Program-made: the position numbers and the translations under genes
Part shown: in pieces, positions 29,165 through 38,553 of the stretch
Numbering within the stretch: position 1 is the stretch's first letter
Layout: each line of letters begins with the position of its first letter
Notes under the pieces: model-generated
Database searches by the model: none
What the model was told of the DNA's origin: nothing
What the model saw: the letters and a program-made list of their open reading frames with translations, nothing else
Source of the DNA: Pseudomonas oleovorans subsp. oleovorans
GTDB lineage: Bacteria > Pseudomonadota > Gammaproteobacteria > Pseudomonadales > Pseudomonadaceae
NCBI RefSeq assembly: GCF_002197815.1
Contig: NZ_NIUB01000002.1
Location: 124,001-188,000, forward strand
Length of the DNA: 64,000 bases
Direction of reading: 5' to 3'

Positions 29165-30778
29165 ATGCTTCGCCTGACCGAACTGAAACTGCCCCTCGAC
29201 CATCCCGAGGACGCGCTGCGCCCGGCCATCGTCCAGCGCCTGGGCATCGCCGATAGCGAGCTGCTGGCCTTCAGCGTGTTCAAGCGCAGCTATGATGCGC
29301 GCAAGAAGTTCGGCGACATGCCGTTCATCTACACCCTCGACTGTGAGGTGAAAGACGAAGCCGCCCTGCTCGCTCGCCTGAGCGATGACAAGCATGTAGG
29401 CCCGGCACCGGACATCACCTACAAGCCAGTCGGCAAGGCCGAAACGCCGTTGGACGAACGCCCCATCGTCGTCGGTTTCGGCCCCTGCGGCATCTTCGCG
29501 GCGCTGATCCTGGCCCAGGCCGGCTTGCGCCCTATCGTGCTGGAGCGCGGCAAGGAAGTACGCCAACGCACCAAGGATACCTGGGGCCTGTGGCGCAAGA
29601 ACGTGCTCGACCCGACCTCCAACGTGCAATTCGGCGAAGGCGGAGCCGGTACCTTCTCCGACGGCAAGCTGTATAGCCAGATCAAGGACCCTCACCACCA
29701 CGGGCGCAAGGTACTGCAGGAGTTCGTCAAGGCCGGCGCACCGGACGAGATCCTCTACGTCAGCAAGCCGCATATCGGCACCTTCCGCCTGACCGGCGTG
29801 GTCGCCACCATGCGCGAGGAGATCAAGGCCCTCGGCGGCGAAGTGCGCTTTCAGCAGCGCGTCAGCGACCTGCTGATCGAAGACGGCCAGCTCACCGGCG
29901 TGGTGCTGGAGAACGGCGAGCAGTTGCTCAGCCGCCATGTGGTGCTGGCCCTCGGTCATAGCTCGCGCGACACCTTCCGCATGCTGCATGCCCGTGGCGT
30001 GTACCTGGAGGCCAAGCCCTTCTCGGTCGGTTTCCGTATCGAACACCCGCAGTCGCTGATCGACCGCGCGCGCCTGGGCAAGTACGCCGGCCACCCGAAA
30101 CTCGGCGCTGCCGATTACAAGCTGGTGCACCACGCCAGCAACGGCCGTTCGGTCTACAGCTTCTGCATGTGCCCAGGCGGCACCGTGGTCGCCGCCACCT
30201 CCGAGCCTGAGCGCGTGGTCACCAACGGCATGAGCCAGTATTCGCGCAACGAGCGCAACGCCAACGCTGGAATCGTCGTCGGCATCACTCCCGAGCAGGA
30301 CTATCCGGGTGGCCCGCTGGCCGGTGTGGAACTGCAGGAACGCCTGGAATCGCACGCCTACGTGCTCGGTGGGCGCAACTACGAGGCGCCCGGACAACTG
30401 GTCGGCGACTTCATAAAAGGCAAGCCGTCCACCGCCCTCGGCGAAGTGCAACCCTCCTACAAGCCGGGCGTGAAACTGGGCGATCTGGCGCCCTCGCTGC
30501 CGGACTTCGCCATCGAAGCCATCCGCGAAGCATTGCCGGCCTTCGGCAAGCAGATCAAGGGCTTCGACCTGGCCGATGCGGTACTCACCGGTATCGAGAC
30601 ACGCACCTCCTCGCCGGTGCGCATCACCCGTGGCGATGACCTGCAGAGTCTGAATCTCAAGGGGCTGTATCCGGCCGGTGAAGGTGCCGGCTACGCCGGC
30701 GGCATTCTTTCCGCTGGGGTCGACGGCATTCGCGTGGCCGAAGCCGTGGCCAAAGACATGCTTGGGTTGAATCGCTAA
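29165..30778 (+). CDS. FAD-dependent oxidoreductase (COG2509 family)
   Basis: A 537-residue flavoprotein of the uncharacterised FAD-dependent dehydrogenase family. The dinucleotide-binding motif is IVVGFGPCG at about 101-109, after an N-terminal domain of about 95 residues. Conserved later segments include GEGGAGTFSDGKL and the C-terminal FAD-contact region PAGEGAGYAGGI. I chose the ATG at 29165. Substrate is unknown. A GTAGGG-type repeat follows the stop. Confidence 0.85.
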   Translation: MLRLTELKLPLDHPEDALRPAIVQRLGIADSELLAFSVFKRSYDARKKFGDMPFIYTLDCEVKDEAALLARLSDDKHVGPAPDITYKPVGKAETPLDERPIVVGFGPCGIFAALILAQAGLRPIVLERGKEVRQRTKDTWGLWRKNVLDPTSNVQFGEGGAGTFSDGKLYSQIKDPHHHGRKVLQEFVKAGAPDEILYVSKPHIGTFRLTGVVATMREEIKALGGEVRFQQRVSDLLIEDGQLTGVVLENGEQLLSRHVVLALGHSSRDTFRMLHARGVYLEAKPFSVGFRIEHPQSLIDRARLGKYAGHPKLGAADYKLVHHASNGRSVYSFCMCPGGTVVAATSEPERVVTNGMSQYSRNERNANAGIVVGITPEQDYPGGPLAGVELQERLESHAYVLGGRNYEAPGQLVGDFIKGKPSTALGEVQPSYKPGVKLGDLAPSLPDFAIEAIREALPAFGKQIKGFDLADAVLTGIETRTSSPVRITRGDDLQSLNLKGLYPAGEGAGYAGGILSAGVDGIRVAEAVAKDMLGLNR

Positions 30779-30796
30779 GCCCCTTCGTATCCCTCC

Positions 30797-30956
30797 GTAG
30801 GGTGAGTTAGCGGCGCTAAGCCTGCGAATGTCCGATCACCGCCATTGCAGTGCGCCGCGTAACCCACCAGGCGATTGTCCTGCTCTGCGCAATGGTGGGT
30901 TACGGCGCAACGATTTTTTAGGCTCATCGGGATAGGTGACAGGCGCCTAACCCACG
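30797..30956. repeat. GTAGGG/TAACCCACC repeat cluster
   Basis: This intergenic region starts with GTAGGGTGAGTTAGCG. Arms GCGCCGCGTAACCCACCA (30852-30869) and TGGTGGGTTACGGCGC (30893-30908) form a stem, and CTAACCCACGG lies near 30947. No gene is supported; a weak minus-strand frame across it appears non-coding. Confidence 0.65.
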
Positions 30957-30995
30957 GATATCCGTCAGTCGTGATAGCGCCCAGCCGCAGAAGCA

Positions 30996-31778
30996 TCAAA
31001 GATCCTCGCGGCGCTGGCAGCAAAGGGTCGAACGCCGCGAACCATTTGGTCGACGCGCCGGGTCGGCATAGGTCAGCAGCTCACTGAAGCCAGCCTTGCG
31101 CATCATCCCTGCCGATGCCGCATTCTCTTCGTGACGATCGATATAGATATCGCTGACGCCCAGCCGCCACAGCTCGGTGACGGCCTCGCGCAGAAGGCGC
31201 GCGCCCAATCCTCGGCCGACACAGTCGCGATGCACCACCGCCTCGCAGATGTAGCCATGCACCTGCCTGGTACGCGCCGCAGGTTGATAAGCGGCGAAAT
31301 CCTGGGTCAGGCGATAACTGACGAAACCCAGCAGTTGCCCCTGCTCCTAGGGTCTGTTGCCGTTTCGACGCGAGCCGCGTTGCTGCGCCAAATTGCGCCA
31401 CGCGAGGCGCGGGATGCAGGTAATGGTCGTTCCCTTGCCAAATCCCGCAACGACGCATGGCGCAATTTGCCGCGCAACCCGAAGGGACGGGCCAGTTTTT
31501 GCGTGGTACGTCGTTACTCGACGGCTCATTTGGGCGACCAAACTTCGCCTCTCGCGCCTAGCCCCACGCAAAAACTGGCTCCGTCGCGGCCGTGCGCGAA
31601 ACGGCAACAGACCCTAGGCCAACACCGCCAGCGTCGTGCTGGCTGCAATACCCTGCAGGTGCTGGCGAACCTCGACTTCGGGGAAATGGTTCCAGGGGTT
31701 GGGCCCATGCTCGAGAATCAGCGCGCAGAGCGCCTCGATATCCTCGACACAGGCCTGACGAATGACCCGCTCGCTCAT
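30996..31778 (-). pseudogene. GNAT acetyltransferase interrupted by a MITE-like element
   Basis: The N-terminal part (31778 to about 31617, starting MSERVIRQACVEDIEAL, with GGGGAG upstream) and the C-terminal part (about 31347 to 30996, containing the acetyl-CoA loop VHRDCVGRGLGARLLREAV) belong to one GNAT acetyltransferase. A 265-bp element at 31350-31614 separates them. The N-terminal frame stops at a TAG formed at the junction, so the product would lack the cofactor site. Deleting the element with one copy of the flanking TA still leaves GCC TAG GAG, an in-frame stop. Substrate unknown. Confidence 0.8.
31350..31614. mobile_element. 265-bp MITE-like element with 18-bp inverted termini
   Basis: Perfect termini GGGTCTGTTGCCGTTTCG (31350-31367) and its reverse complement (31597-31614) are flanked on both sides by CTAG/TA, as with IS5-family targets. 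The termini match the right end of the IS5-like remnant at 43373-43783 over 17 bp. The interior encodes nothing convincing but contains two large nested inverted repeats: CTGCGCCAAATTGCGCCA with its partner near 31458-31478, and CCAGTTTTTGCGTGG with CCACGCAAAAACTGG. It splits the acetyltransferase gene. It is probably mobilised in trans. Confidence 0.85.
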
Positions 31779-31886
31779 CTCCTGACTCCCCTGAGGCAAT
31801 ACCTCGTTTGATTCAAGAGCGCAGTCTAGAGTGGGCAATTGCCTGACGACAGTGACAGCCAGGCGCGAGAAATGCCTGACAGCGAA

Positions 31887-32231
31887 TCAGTGATCATCGT
31901 CCCATGGCTGACCATGGGTACGTTCGGTCAACTCGACTTTCTGCTGCATCGCCGCCTTGGACAGGATGTGCGCACTGACCGGCGCGGTGATGAACAGGAA
32001 CAGTGTGATCAGCAACTCATGCAGGCTGAGGCTGCCGGTATGGTGCGCAAAGAACAGCATCGAAGCGATCAGCGTACCGCCGACGCCCAGCGTCGTGGCC
32101 TTGGTCGGCCCGTGCAGGCGGGTGAAGAAGTCCGGCAGCCGATACAGACCGATGGCACCCACCAGGGCGAACAGACTGCCAAGAATCAGGCAGGCACAAA
32201 TCAACAACTCCAGCCAGAACGGCATGGTCAT
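31887..32231 (-). CDS. mrpG: Mrp-1 antiporter subunit G (PhaG/MrpG)
   Basis: Small membrane subunit of the first multisubunit Na+(K+)/H+ antiporter. The 114-residue protein has three hydrophobic segments (about 7-27, 45-65 and 68-88) and the family stretch GAIGLYRLPDFFTRLHGPTKATTLGVGG. It is the last gene of the minus-strand operon, 6 bp after mrpF. Confidence 0.92.
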   Translation of the reverse strand: MTMPFWLELLICACLILGSLFALVGAIGLYRLPDFFTRLHGPTKATTLGVGGTLIASMLFFAHHTGSLSLHELLITLFLFITAPVSAHILSKAAMQQKVELTERTHGQPWDDDH

Positions 32232-32237
32232 TCCCCC

Positions 32238-32507
32238 TTAATCGATGATGTCGCCATGCAGCAGGTGCTTACCCACTGCGACCGTACTGACGAAACCCAT
32301 CACCGCGATCAGCAGTGCAGCTTCGAAGAACAGATCCGATGCCAGCCAGATGCCGAACAGCACAATCAACGCCAATGCATTGATATACAGGGTATCCAGT
32401 GCGAGGACGCGGTCGACCACGTTTGGCCCTTCGACCAGACGCGCGACATTGAGCAGCATGGCCAGCGTGAGGATGCCCATGCACAGAAAGACTACGTTCT
32501 CGAGCAT
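32238..32507 (-). CDS. mrpF: Mrp-1 antiporter subunit F (PhaF/MrpF)
   Basis: The 89-residue three-helix membrane subunit contains RLVEGPNVVDRVLALDTLYINALAL, typical of MrpF (R-GP-xx-DRv-alD). It overlaps mrpE by 16 bp. It is needed for assembly of the complex in studied Mrp systems. Confidence 0.92.
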   Translation of the reverse strand: MLENVVFLCMGILTLAMLLNVARLVEGPNVVDRVLALDTLYINALALIVLFGIWLASDLFFEAALLIAVMGFVSTVAVGKHLLHGDIID

Positions 32508-32989
32508 TCGAATATCTCCAGCAGGGGCGCTTCATAACGACTCTTGACCGTCGCAACCAGCTCGTCGCGATCCGGCACATCGAGCCCGTGCAACAACAGC
32601 GTCTTGTGGTCGGAACTGATGTTCGCCGACACCGTACCCGGCGTCAGCGAGATGATGCAGGCCAGCGTCGACAGCACGAACTCATCCTCGATCTCCACCG
32701 GCACCTCAACGAATGCCGGGCTGAGCCGCGATTTCGGCCCCAGCACCAGCCTGACTACCTGCATGTTGGCCACGACGATGTCGAAGAATACCTTGCCAAT
32801 GAACAACAACAGCCCCAGCGGCTTGCGTACCCTGGGCACGTTCAGCAGAAAGTCGCCGCACAGGTGCACGATCGCCCAGCCGAGAAACAGACCGAGCAGG
32901 ACATGCCCCAGGTTGAAGGTGTTGACCAGCAGCAGCCAAAGCACCGTCAGCACCAGCATCATCCGCGGATGGGGGAAGAAACGCCTCAT
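32492..32989 (-). CDS. mrpE: Mrp-1 antiporter subunit E (PhaE/MrpE)
   Basis: The 165-residue subunit has two or three N-terminal membrane segments and a cytoplasmic C-terminal domain. Family features include LVLGPKSRLSPAFVEVPVE and LACIISLTPGTVSANIS. The start overlaps mrpD by 4 bp. Confidence 0.92.
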   Translation of the reverse strand: MRRFFPHPRMMLVLTVLWLLLVNTFNLGHVLLGLFLGWAIVHLCGDFLLNVPRVRKPLGLLLFIGKVFFDIVVANMQVVRLVLGPKSRLSPAFVEVPVEIEDEFVLSTLACIISLTPGTVSANISSDHKTLLLHGLDVPDRDELVATVKSRYEAPLLEIFECSRT

Positions 32990-34497
32990 GCCGCACCTCC
33001 GGCAATGATCGACAGATAGGGTTGCAGATCGAGCAATTGCGCAGCAGCAGCCTCCAGGTAGGTCATGATCGGCGCCGCAGCGACCATCAACAGCGGACTG
33101 GCCAGCAGCAAGCCCAGCGCAGCCAGCAGGCTGACGCGGTCAGCCGGTTCGGCTTTAGCAGGTGCCGCATCGGCGCCATGGCCCAGCCAGAACAGACTGG
33201 TACCGGCGCGGCTCAACGCCACCAGGGTCAGCAGACCGCCGATCAGCACCACCGGCCACAGGCTCCAGGCCTGCCAACCCGGCTCCGCCGCTCGCAGCAG
33301 CAACATCTTGCCGAGGAAACCGGAGAACGGCGGCAACCCAGCCACGGAAATCGAAGCGAAAAAGAACATGCAACCCAGCACCAGCGGCTGACGCAGCACA
33401 CGCTCCTGCTGCAGATCGCCACCGGCGCTGTCACGCTGGGCGACCACCAGGCCGGCCAGCAGGAACAACGCCGCACTGATCAGCGTGCTATGCACCATGT
33501 AATAAAGCGCAGCACTCAATGCCGCTACGTTACCCATGGCGAAGCCAGCCATCAGCGTGCCCACCGAGACCACCACCAGATACGCCAGCAACGCCTGCAA
33601 CTGTCGCGCACCCAGAGCACCAATCACACCGAAGGCAATGGTCGGCAGTGCCAGCCACCAGAGCAGCTCATGGCCTAGGTTGGTCAGCGGCCCAGCCTCT
33701 TCGCCGAACACCAGGGTGAACACGCGGACGATGGCGTAGAAGCCAACCTTGGTCATGATCGCGAACAACGCCGCCACCGAAGCGGGCGCCGCGGCATAGG
33801 CGCGTGGCAGCCAGAAACACAACGGCAGCACGGCAGCCTTGAGGCCGAAGACGATCAGCAACAGGTAGGCCGCGGCCTTGATCAACGGTGCATCGGCGAC
33901 ATCGGCGCTGGCTACGCGCGCTGCCAGGTCCGGCATGTTCAGGGTTCCGGTCAGGCCGTACAGCAGGCTGACGCCGATCAGGAAGAACGAAGAGCCCAGC
34001 AGGTTGAGCACCACATAGTGCACGCCCGCCTTGACCTGACTGGCGCGGTTGCCATGCAGCAGCAGCGCGTAGGACGAGATCAGCAGGATCTCGAAGAACA
34101 CGAACAGGTTGAACAGGTCGGCGGTCAGGAATGCACCATTGATGCCCAGCAGTTGAAACTGGAACAGCGCATGGAAGTTCGGCCCACGCTCATCGTCGCC
34201 ACGACAAGCGTAGATCAGGGCGAAGCAGGCGAGCACGGAAGTCAGCAGCAGCAGCGCAGCGTTGAAACGGTCGAGCAGCAGCATGATGCCGAACGGCGGC
34301 GCCCAATTACCCAGGGCGTAGACCTGCAACTGTCCGGTTCCGGCCAGCGCCACCAGATAGGCACACACCGGCAGCAAGGCCAGGCAGCCCACCAGGGAAA
34401 TGCCGCGTTTGAGCGTACGCGACCAACTGTGGCCGACCAGCAACAACGCGCCAATGAACAACGGCAACAGAATGGGAAGGATGATGGCGTGACTCAT
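32986..34497 (-). CDS. mrpD: Mrp-1 antiporter subunit D (PhaD/MrpD)
   Basis: The 503-residue polytopic subunit is homologous to complex I NuoM/NuoN and is one of the proton-path subunits. It contains FEILLISSYALLLHG near residue 135 and KAAVLPLCFWLPRAYAAAP near 220, the region with the conserved transport lysine. It overlaps mrpC and mrpE by 4 bp each. Confidence 0.94.
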   Translation of the reverse strand: MSHAIILPILLPLFIGALLLVGHSWSRTLKRGISLVGCLALLPVCAYLVALAGTGQLQVYALGNWAPPFGIMLLLDRFNAALLLLTSVLACFALIYACRGDDERGPNFHALFQFQLLGINGAFLTADLFNLFVFFEILLISSYALLLHGNRASQVKAGVHYVVLNLLGSSFFLIGVSLLYGLTGTLNMPDLAARVASADVADAPLIKAAAYLLLIVFGLKAAVLPLCFWLPRAYAAAPASVAALFAIMTKVGFYAIVRVFTLVFGEEAGPLTNLGHELLWWLALPTIAFGVIGALGARQLQALLAYLVVVSVGTLMAGFAMGNVAALSAALYYMVHSTLISAALFLLAGLVVAQRDSAGGDLQQERVLRQPLVLGCMFFFASISVAGLPPFSGFLGKMLLLRAAEPGWQAWSLWPVVLIGGLLTLVALSRAGTSLFWLGHGADAAPAKAEPADRVSLLAALGLLLASPLLMVAAAPIMTYLEAAAAQLLDLQPYLSIIAGGAA

Positions 34498-34823
34498 GCG
34501 CGCGGCTCCTCGCCATCGACGTGATCGGTTTTCAGTTCACCCATGCCACGCAGGGCCAGCACCACGACGAACGCGGTCATGGCGAAACCGATGACGATGG
34601 CGGTGAGCACCAGTGCCTGTGGCAGCGGGTCACCGTACTCGGCGCTCTTGCCGATCACCGCCGGCACACCCGTGCCGAGCCGGCCCATGGCGAAGATGAA
34701 CAGATTGACCGCGTAGGAGATCAGGGTCAGCCCCATCACCACCGGAAAGATGCGCGCACGCAGCAGCAGGTAGACGCCGCTGGCAGTCAGCACCCCGAGG
34801 GTGATTGCGAATACTGCCTCCAT
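34494..34823 (-). CDS. mrpC: Mrp-1 antiporter subunit C (PhaC/MrpC)
   Basis: The 109-residue NuoK-like subunit has three membrane helices. The motif GDPLPQALVLTAIVIGFAMTAF is shared with all MrpC proteins. I chose the ATG at 34823, preceded by GGAGG; the longer frame to 34862 overlaps the A subunit without homology. It overlaps mrpD by 4 bp. Confidence 0.93.
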   Translation of the reverse strand: MEAVFAITLGVLTASGVYLLLRARIFPVVMGLTLISYAVNLFIFAMGRLGTGVPAVIGKSAEYGDPLPQALVLTAIVIGFAMTAFVVVLALRGMGELKTDHVDGEEPRA

Positions 34824-34824
34824 A

Positions 34825-37617
34825 TCAGATGACCTCCTTGCACGACTCGTCCTGACTGACATGGCCGATGTTGGAAAGAATCAGCAGGGTGGCGCCAACA
34901 ACGGCCAGATACACCCCGAGATCGAAGAGGATCGCGGTAGCCAGCTCGATTTCGCCAATCAGCGGAATATGGAAATGGCCGAACGCCGACGTCAGGAACG
35001 GCGAGCCGAAGAGCCAACTGCCCAGCCCCGTCAACCCGGCGATCAGCACGCCCCATCCGGCGGTGGCGTGATAGCTGAACTTCAGGCGCTCCTGGGTCCA
35101 GGTCACACCGTGGGAGATGTATTGCAGAATCAACGCCACCGCAGTGATAAGGCCGGCGATGAAGCCGCCGCCCGGCAGGTTGTGCCCGCGCAGGAAGATG
35201 AACGCCGAAATCAGCAGTGCCATCGGCAGCATGGCACGCGCCAGGTTGTCGAGGATCATCGGATGGGCATCGGTCGACCACGGACGACCGTTCTTGTCAT
35301 GGGCAGGATGCGGCAGGTGCAGGCCATGCAGCAGCGCGTAGATGCCGATGGCGGCAATCGCCAAAACGGTGATCTCACCCAGGGTATCGAAACCACGGAA
35401 GTCCACCAGGATCACATTGACCACATTGGTGCCACCACCGCCGGAGACGCTGTTCTCGAGGAAGAACGACGAAATGCTCTGATAGGGACGGGTCAGCACC
35501 GCATAGGTCAGCATCGCCACCATGGTGCCGCTGCCCAACGCCAGGGTCAGATCACGCAGACCACGCAGGCTGCTCGACTCCGCCGGAGTACGGTCGGTCA
35601 TGAAGTACAGGGTGAGAATCAGCAGGATGATGGTCACCACCTCTACCGACAACTGGGTCAGCGCCAGATCCGGCGCCGAGAAACGGGCGAAGGCCAATGC
35701 CACCATCAGGCCGGCAGCGCTGAGGATCATCAGCGCCACCAGGCGACGACGATGGAAGACCACGGTGAGTACGGCGGTGACCATCAGAATCAGCATGCCG
35801 GTGACGGTCAGCGGATCGATGGGTGTCATTGGCACGCTACCGGCCAACTGCTCGAGCGGCGACAGCGCGATGATCACCAGAGTAAGGGCACTGCCCAGCA
35901 TCCAGGCCAGATAGCGCTGCTGCGAGCCGCTTTCCAGCAGCACGGTGATGCGCACGGACAGGCGCGTCATGTAACGCACCACCTGATCGAAGGCATCCTT
36001 GGCATCCAGGTTGGGCAGCCCCTCGTACCAGCGGAACAGCGGTTTGCGGCAGGTGTAGACGATGATCCCACCGAACAGCGCAACGAAACTCATCAGCAGC
36101 GGCAGGTTGAAGCCGTGCCAGATGGCCAGGCTGTACTCAGGCAGCTCGCCACCCAGGGTCGAAGCGGCGGCGGCGGCCAACAACGGCGCTACCGTGTAGG
36201 CTGGCACGATGCCGACCAGCAGGCAGAGGAAGACCAGCACCTCAACCGGCACTTTCATGTAGCGCGGTGGCTCGTGCGGCGGGTACTTGGGCAGGTCGAG
36301 CGGCTCGCCGTTGAAGAATACGTCATGGATGAAGCGCAGCGAGTAGGCCACCGAGAACACGCCGGCCAGGGTTGCCGCTGCCGGAATCACCCAGTTGAAA
36401 CCGCCCAGCAGGTGCTGGTGCAGGGTTTCGGTGAAGAACATCTCCTTGCTCAAAAAACCGTTGAGCAGCGGCACGCCAGCCATGGCCGCAGCCGCCACCA
36501 TCGCCAGCACGGCCGTATGTGGCATGTACTTCCACAAGCCGTTTATACGCCGCATGTCGCGGCTGCCGGTTTCGTGATCGATGATGCCCGCGGCCATGAA
36601 CAGCGAGGCCTTGAAGGTGGCGTGGTTGATGATGTGGAACACCGCCGCTACCGCAGCCAGGCGGGTATCCAGGCCGAACAGCAGGGTGATCAGGCCCAGG
36701 TGGCTGATGGTCGAATAAGCCAGCAGGCCTTTGAGGTCATGCTGGAACAGCGCCATGCACGCCCCCACCAGCAACGTGGCCAGACCGGTCAGACTGACCA
36801 TGTAGAACCACCACTCGGAGCCAGCCAGCGCCGGGTACAGGCGTGCCAGCAGGAATACCCCGGCTTTGACCATGGTCGCCGAGTGCAGATATGCCGAAAC
36901 GGGTGTCGGTGCCGCCATCGCATGCGGCAGCCAGAAGTGGAACGGGAATTGCGCCGATTTGGTGAACACACCCAGCAGCACCAGCACCAGCGCCAGCGGA
37001 TACAACTCGTGCGCACGGATGGCATAGCCGGCGGCCAGCACCTGCGACAGCTCGAAGCTGCCGGCGATGTGGCCGATCAGCAGGATGCCGGCGAGCAGCG
37101 CCAGACCACCGCCGCCGGTGATCGCCAACGCCATGCGCGCGCCCTTGCGGGCTTCGGAGCGCGAACCCCAGAAGCCGATCAACAGGAACGACGACAGGCT
37201 GGTCAGCTCCCAGAACATCAGCATCAACAGCAGGTTTTCCGAGAGCACCACACCGAGCATGGCGCCCATGAACAACAGCAGGAAAGCGAAGAAACGCCCC
37301 ATTGGCTCGGTCTTGGCCAGGTAATAACGGGCGTAGAGGATCACCAGCAGACCGATGCCGAGAATCAGCAAGGCGAACAGGAAACCCAGGCCGTCGAGGC
37401 GCAGGCTGAGGTTCAGGCCAAGATGCGGCAACCACTCAAGCTTGACCCGCAGCACTTCACCGGCAAACACCGCTGACTGGTGGTTGAACAACAGGATCAG
37501 CGCCGCAACGGGCGCTATGGCCGCTGCCGCCGCGCAGGCGGAACGGCCCAGGCGATCAGCCAGCACGGGTAGAAACAGCCCCAGAAATGGCAAGGCGACA
37601 ATCAACGCAAGCGCCAT
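34825..37617 (-). CDS. mrpA: Mrp-1 antiporter fused subunit A/B (PhaAB)
   Basis: The large 930-residue subunit is the fused MrpA plus MrpB of group 2 Mrp systems. The N-terminal two-thirds is NuoL-like: [17 protein letters not shown] near 220, then [17 protein letters not shown] near 240. The C-terminal part includes [15 protein letters not shown] near 745 and the MrpB domain with [15 protein letters not shown] near 815. It starts with ATG at 37617 with only a weak GGGG ribosome-binding site. It is first in the operon. Confidence 0.94.
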   Translation of the reverse strand: MALALIVALPFLGLFLPVLADRLGRSACAAAAAIAPVAALILLFNHQSAVFAGEVLRVKLEWLPHLGLNLSLRLDGLGFLFALLILGIGLLVILYARYYLAKTEPMGRFFAFLLLFMGAMLGVVLSENLLLMLMFWELTSLSSFLLIGFWGSRSEARKGARMALAITGGGGLALLAGILLIGHIAGSFELSQVLAAGYAIRAHELYPLALVLVLLGVFTKSAQFPFHFWLPHAMAAPTPVSAYLHSATMVKAGVFLLARLYPALAGSEWWFYMVSLTGLATLLVGACMALFQHDLKGLLAYSTISHLGLITLLFGLDTRLAAVAAVFHIINHATFKASLFMAAGIIDHETGSRDMRRINGLWKYMPHTAVLAMVAAAAMAGVPLLNGFLSKEMFFTETLHQHLLGGFNWVIPAAATLAGVFSVAYSLRFIHDVFFNGEPLDLPKYPPHEPPRYMKVPVEVLVFLCLLVGIVPAYTVAPLLAAAAASTLGGELPEYSLAIWHGFNLPLLMSFVALFGGIIVYTCRKPLFRWYEGLPNLDAKDAFDQVVRYMTRLSVRITVLLESGSQQRYLAWMLGSALTLVIIALSPLEQLAGSVPMTPIDPLTVTGMLILMVTAVLTVVFHRRRLVALMILSAAGLMVALAFARFSAPDLALTQLSVEVVTIILLILTLYFMTDRTPAESSSLRGLRDLTLALGSGTMVAMLTYAVLTRPYQSISSFFLENSVSGGGGTNVVNVILVDFRGFDTLGEITVLAIAAIGIYALLHGLHLPHPAHDKNGRPWSTDAHPMILDNLARAMLPMALLISAFIFLRGHNLPGGGFIAGLITAVALILQYISHGVTWTQERLKFSYHATAGWGVLIAGLTGLGSWLFGSPFLTSAFGHFHIPLIGEIELATAILFDLGVYLAVVGATLLILSNIGHVSQDESCKEVI

Positions 37618-37977
37618 CGAAAAACCCCTTTAGCAGGCACGCCAGGTCAAACGACCCAACGACGAGAATTGGAGTCGCAACTCCCTGACGGTGACAGTCC
37701 ATGCACCACAACGAAGCAGCTAAGTCGTTGTCGGCATAAGCATAACGACCGATTATCCATAACTATCAAGACAACGTCATGCATTGAATTATCGTTAAAC
37801 ACACTTGGTAACATGCAGGCGACTGGAAGTGCTGCTAAAAGCCGACCACCACTATAGCGAGGCCACAAAAAATTGCCGGGAACGCTTCTTTTGCGCAAGC
37901 CCGACAAGTTGTCGCCCGGGATCACTGACAACAAAAAAGCCGGAGCAACCAAAGCTGCTCCGGCTGGCTTGTAACGA
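37618..37977. other. Upstream region of the first mrp operon
   Basis: This 360-bp gap between mrpA and the SlyB-like gene is AT-rich compared with its surroundings at 37730-37810, where the mrp promoter should lie (several TATAAT-like hexamers, none convincing). It also holds the SlyB terminator at 37932-37970. No coding gene is supported. Confidence 0.5.
37932..37970 (-). terminator. Rho-independent terminator of the SlyB-like gene
   Basis: On the minus strand the AGCCGGAGCA/TGCTCCGGCT stem (10 bp, 8-nt loop) is followed by six T. It lies 8 bp beyond the stop of the gene at 37978-38439. This is a strong, canonical terminator. Confidence 0.9.
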
Positions 37978-38439
37978 TCAGTGGGTAACGCGACTGGTAC
38001 CGTTGACCGTCATGATGCGCACGCGCTCGCCGACGCGGAACACCTGGTTCGGCTCGACTTCCTGGACGTAGGCGCGCATGGTGCCGTCGTCCTCACGCAC
38101 GGTGATCTCAACACCCTGAGTCCGGGTCAGACCTTCTTCAGCAGCGGCGCCCAACAAACCACCGGCAACGGCACCGACCACAGCCAGGACCGCGCTGCCG
38201 CGCCCGCCACCGAGGCCACTACCACCGATGCCACCAACCACAGCACCGGCACCTGCACCGATCGGTGTCTTGGTCCCTTCGATCTTCACCGGGCGCAGCG
38301 ATTCGATGGTGCCCATGCGTACTGTTTGCACCGCTCGGGCCTCATCGCGGCTGTAGGTATCGCCGGTCAGGCTGGACTGACAGCCCCCGAGGGCCAGCAT
38401 CGCGGCCAGCGAGGTAATGAGCAGAGTGGGTTTACGCAT
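37978..38439 (-). CDS. slyB: SlyB-like outer-membrane lipoprotein
   Basis: A 153-residue lipoprotein with lipobox LALGGC (Cys20) and a glycine-zipper segment at about 61-100 (GAGAGAVVGGIGGSGLGGG onward), the hallmark of the SlyB/Pcp family. SlyB in enterobacteria stabilises outer-membrane proteins under stress. The ATG is preceded by GGAGG. It is monocistronic, with its own terminator. Confidence 0.88.
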   Translation of the reverse strand: MRKPTLLITSLAAMLALGGCQSSLTGDTYSRDEARAVQTVRMGTIESLRPVKIEGTKTPIGAGAGAVVGGIGGSGLGGGRGSAVLAVVGAVAGGLLGAAAEEGLTRTQGVEITVREDDGTMRAYVQEVEPNQVFRVGERVRIMTVNGTSRVTH

Positions 38440-38553
38440 AGCAATTCCTCCAGAGGTATCTCAATCCATTAGACGCCGGGCGAGCGTAACTGTCACGGCG
38501 GAGCCTGAACAATAGTTATTTCAGACAGACCAAGTTCAGCCAGGTTCGCCCTA

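Noticed and set aside
30775..31023. 82-codon minus-strand frame after the FAD oxidoreductase
   Set aside because: It is made of the GTAGGG/TAACCCACC repeat and the end of the acetyltransferase gene; no ribosome-binding site.
34801..37476. 891-codon plus-strand frame opposite the Mrp-1 A subunit
   Set aside because: Antisense shadow of a clear membrane-protein gene; Gln/His-rich, with no homology.
37647..37952. 101-codon minus-strand frame upstream of the first mrp operon
   Set aside because: It includes the SlyB terminator and the likely mrp promoter and has no family character.
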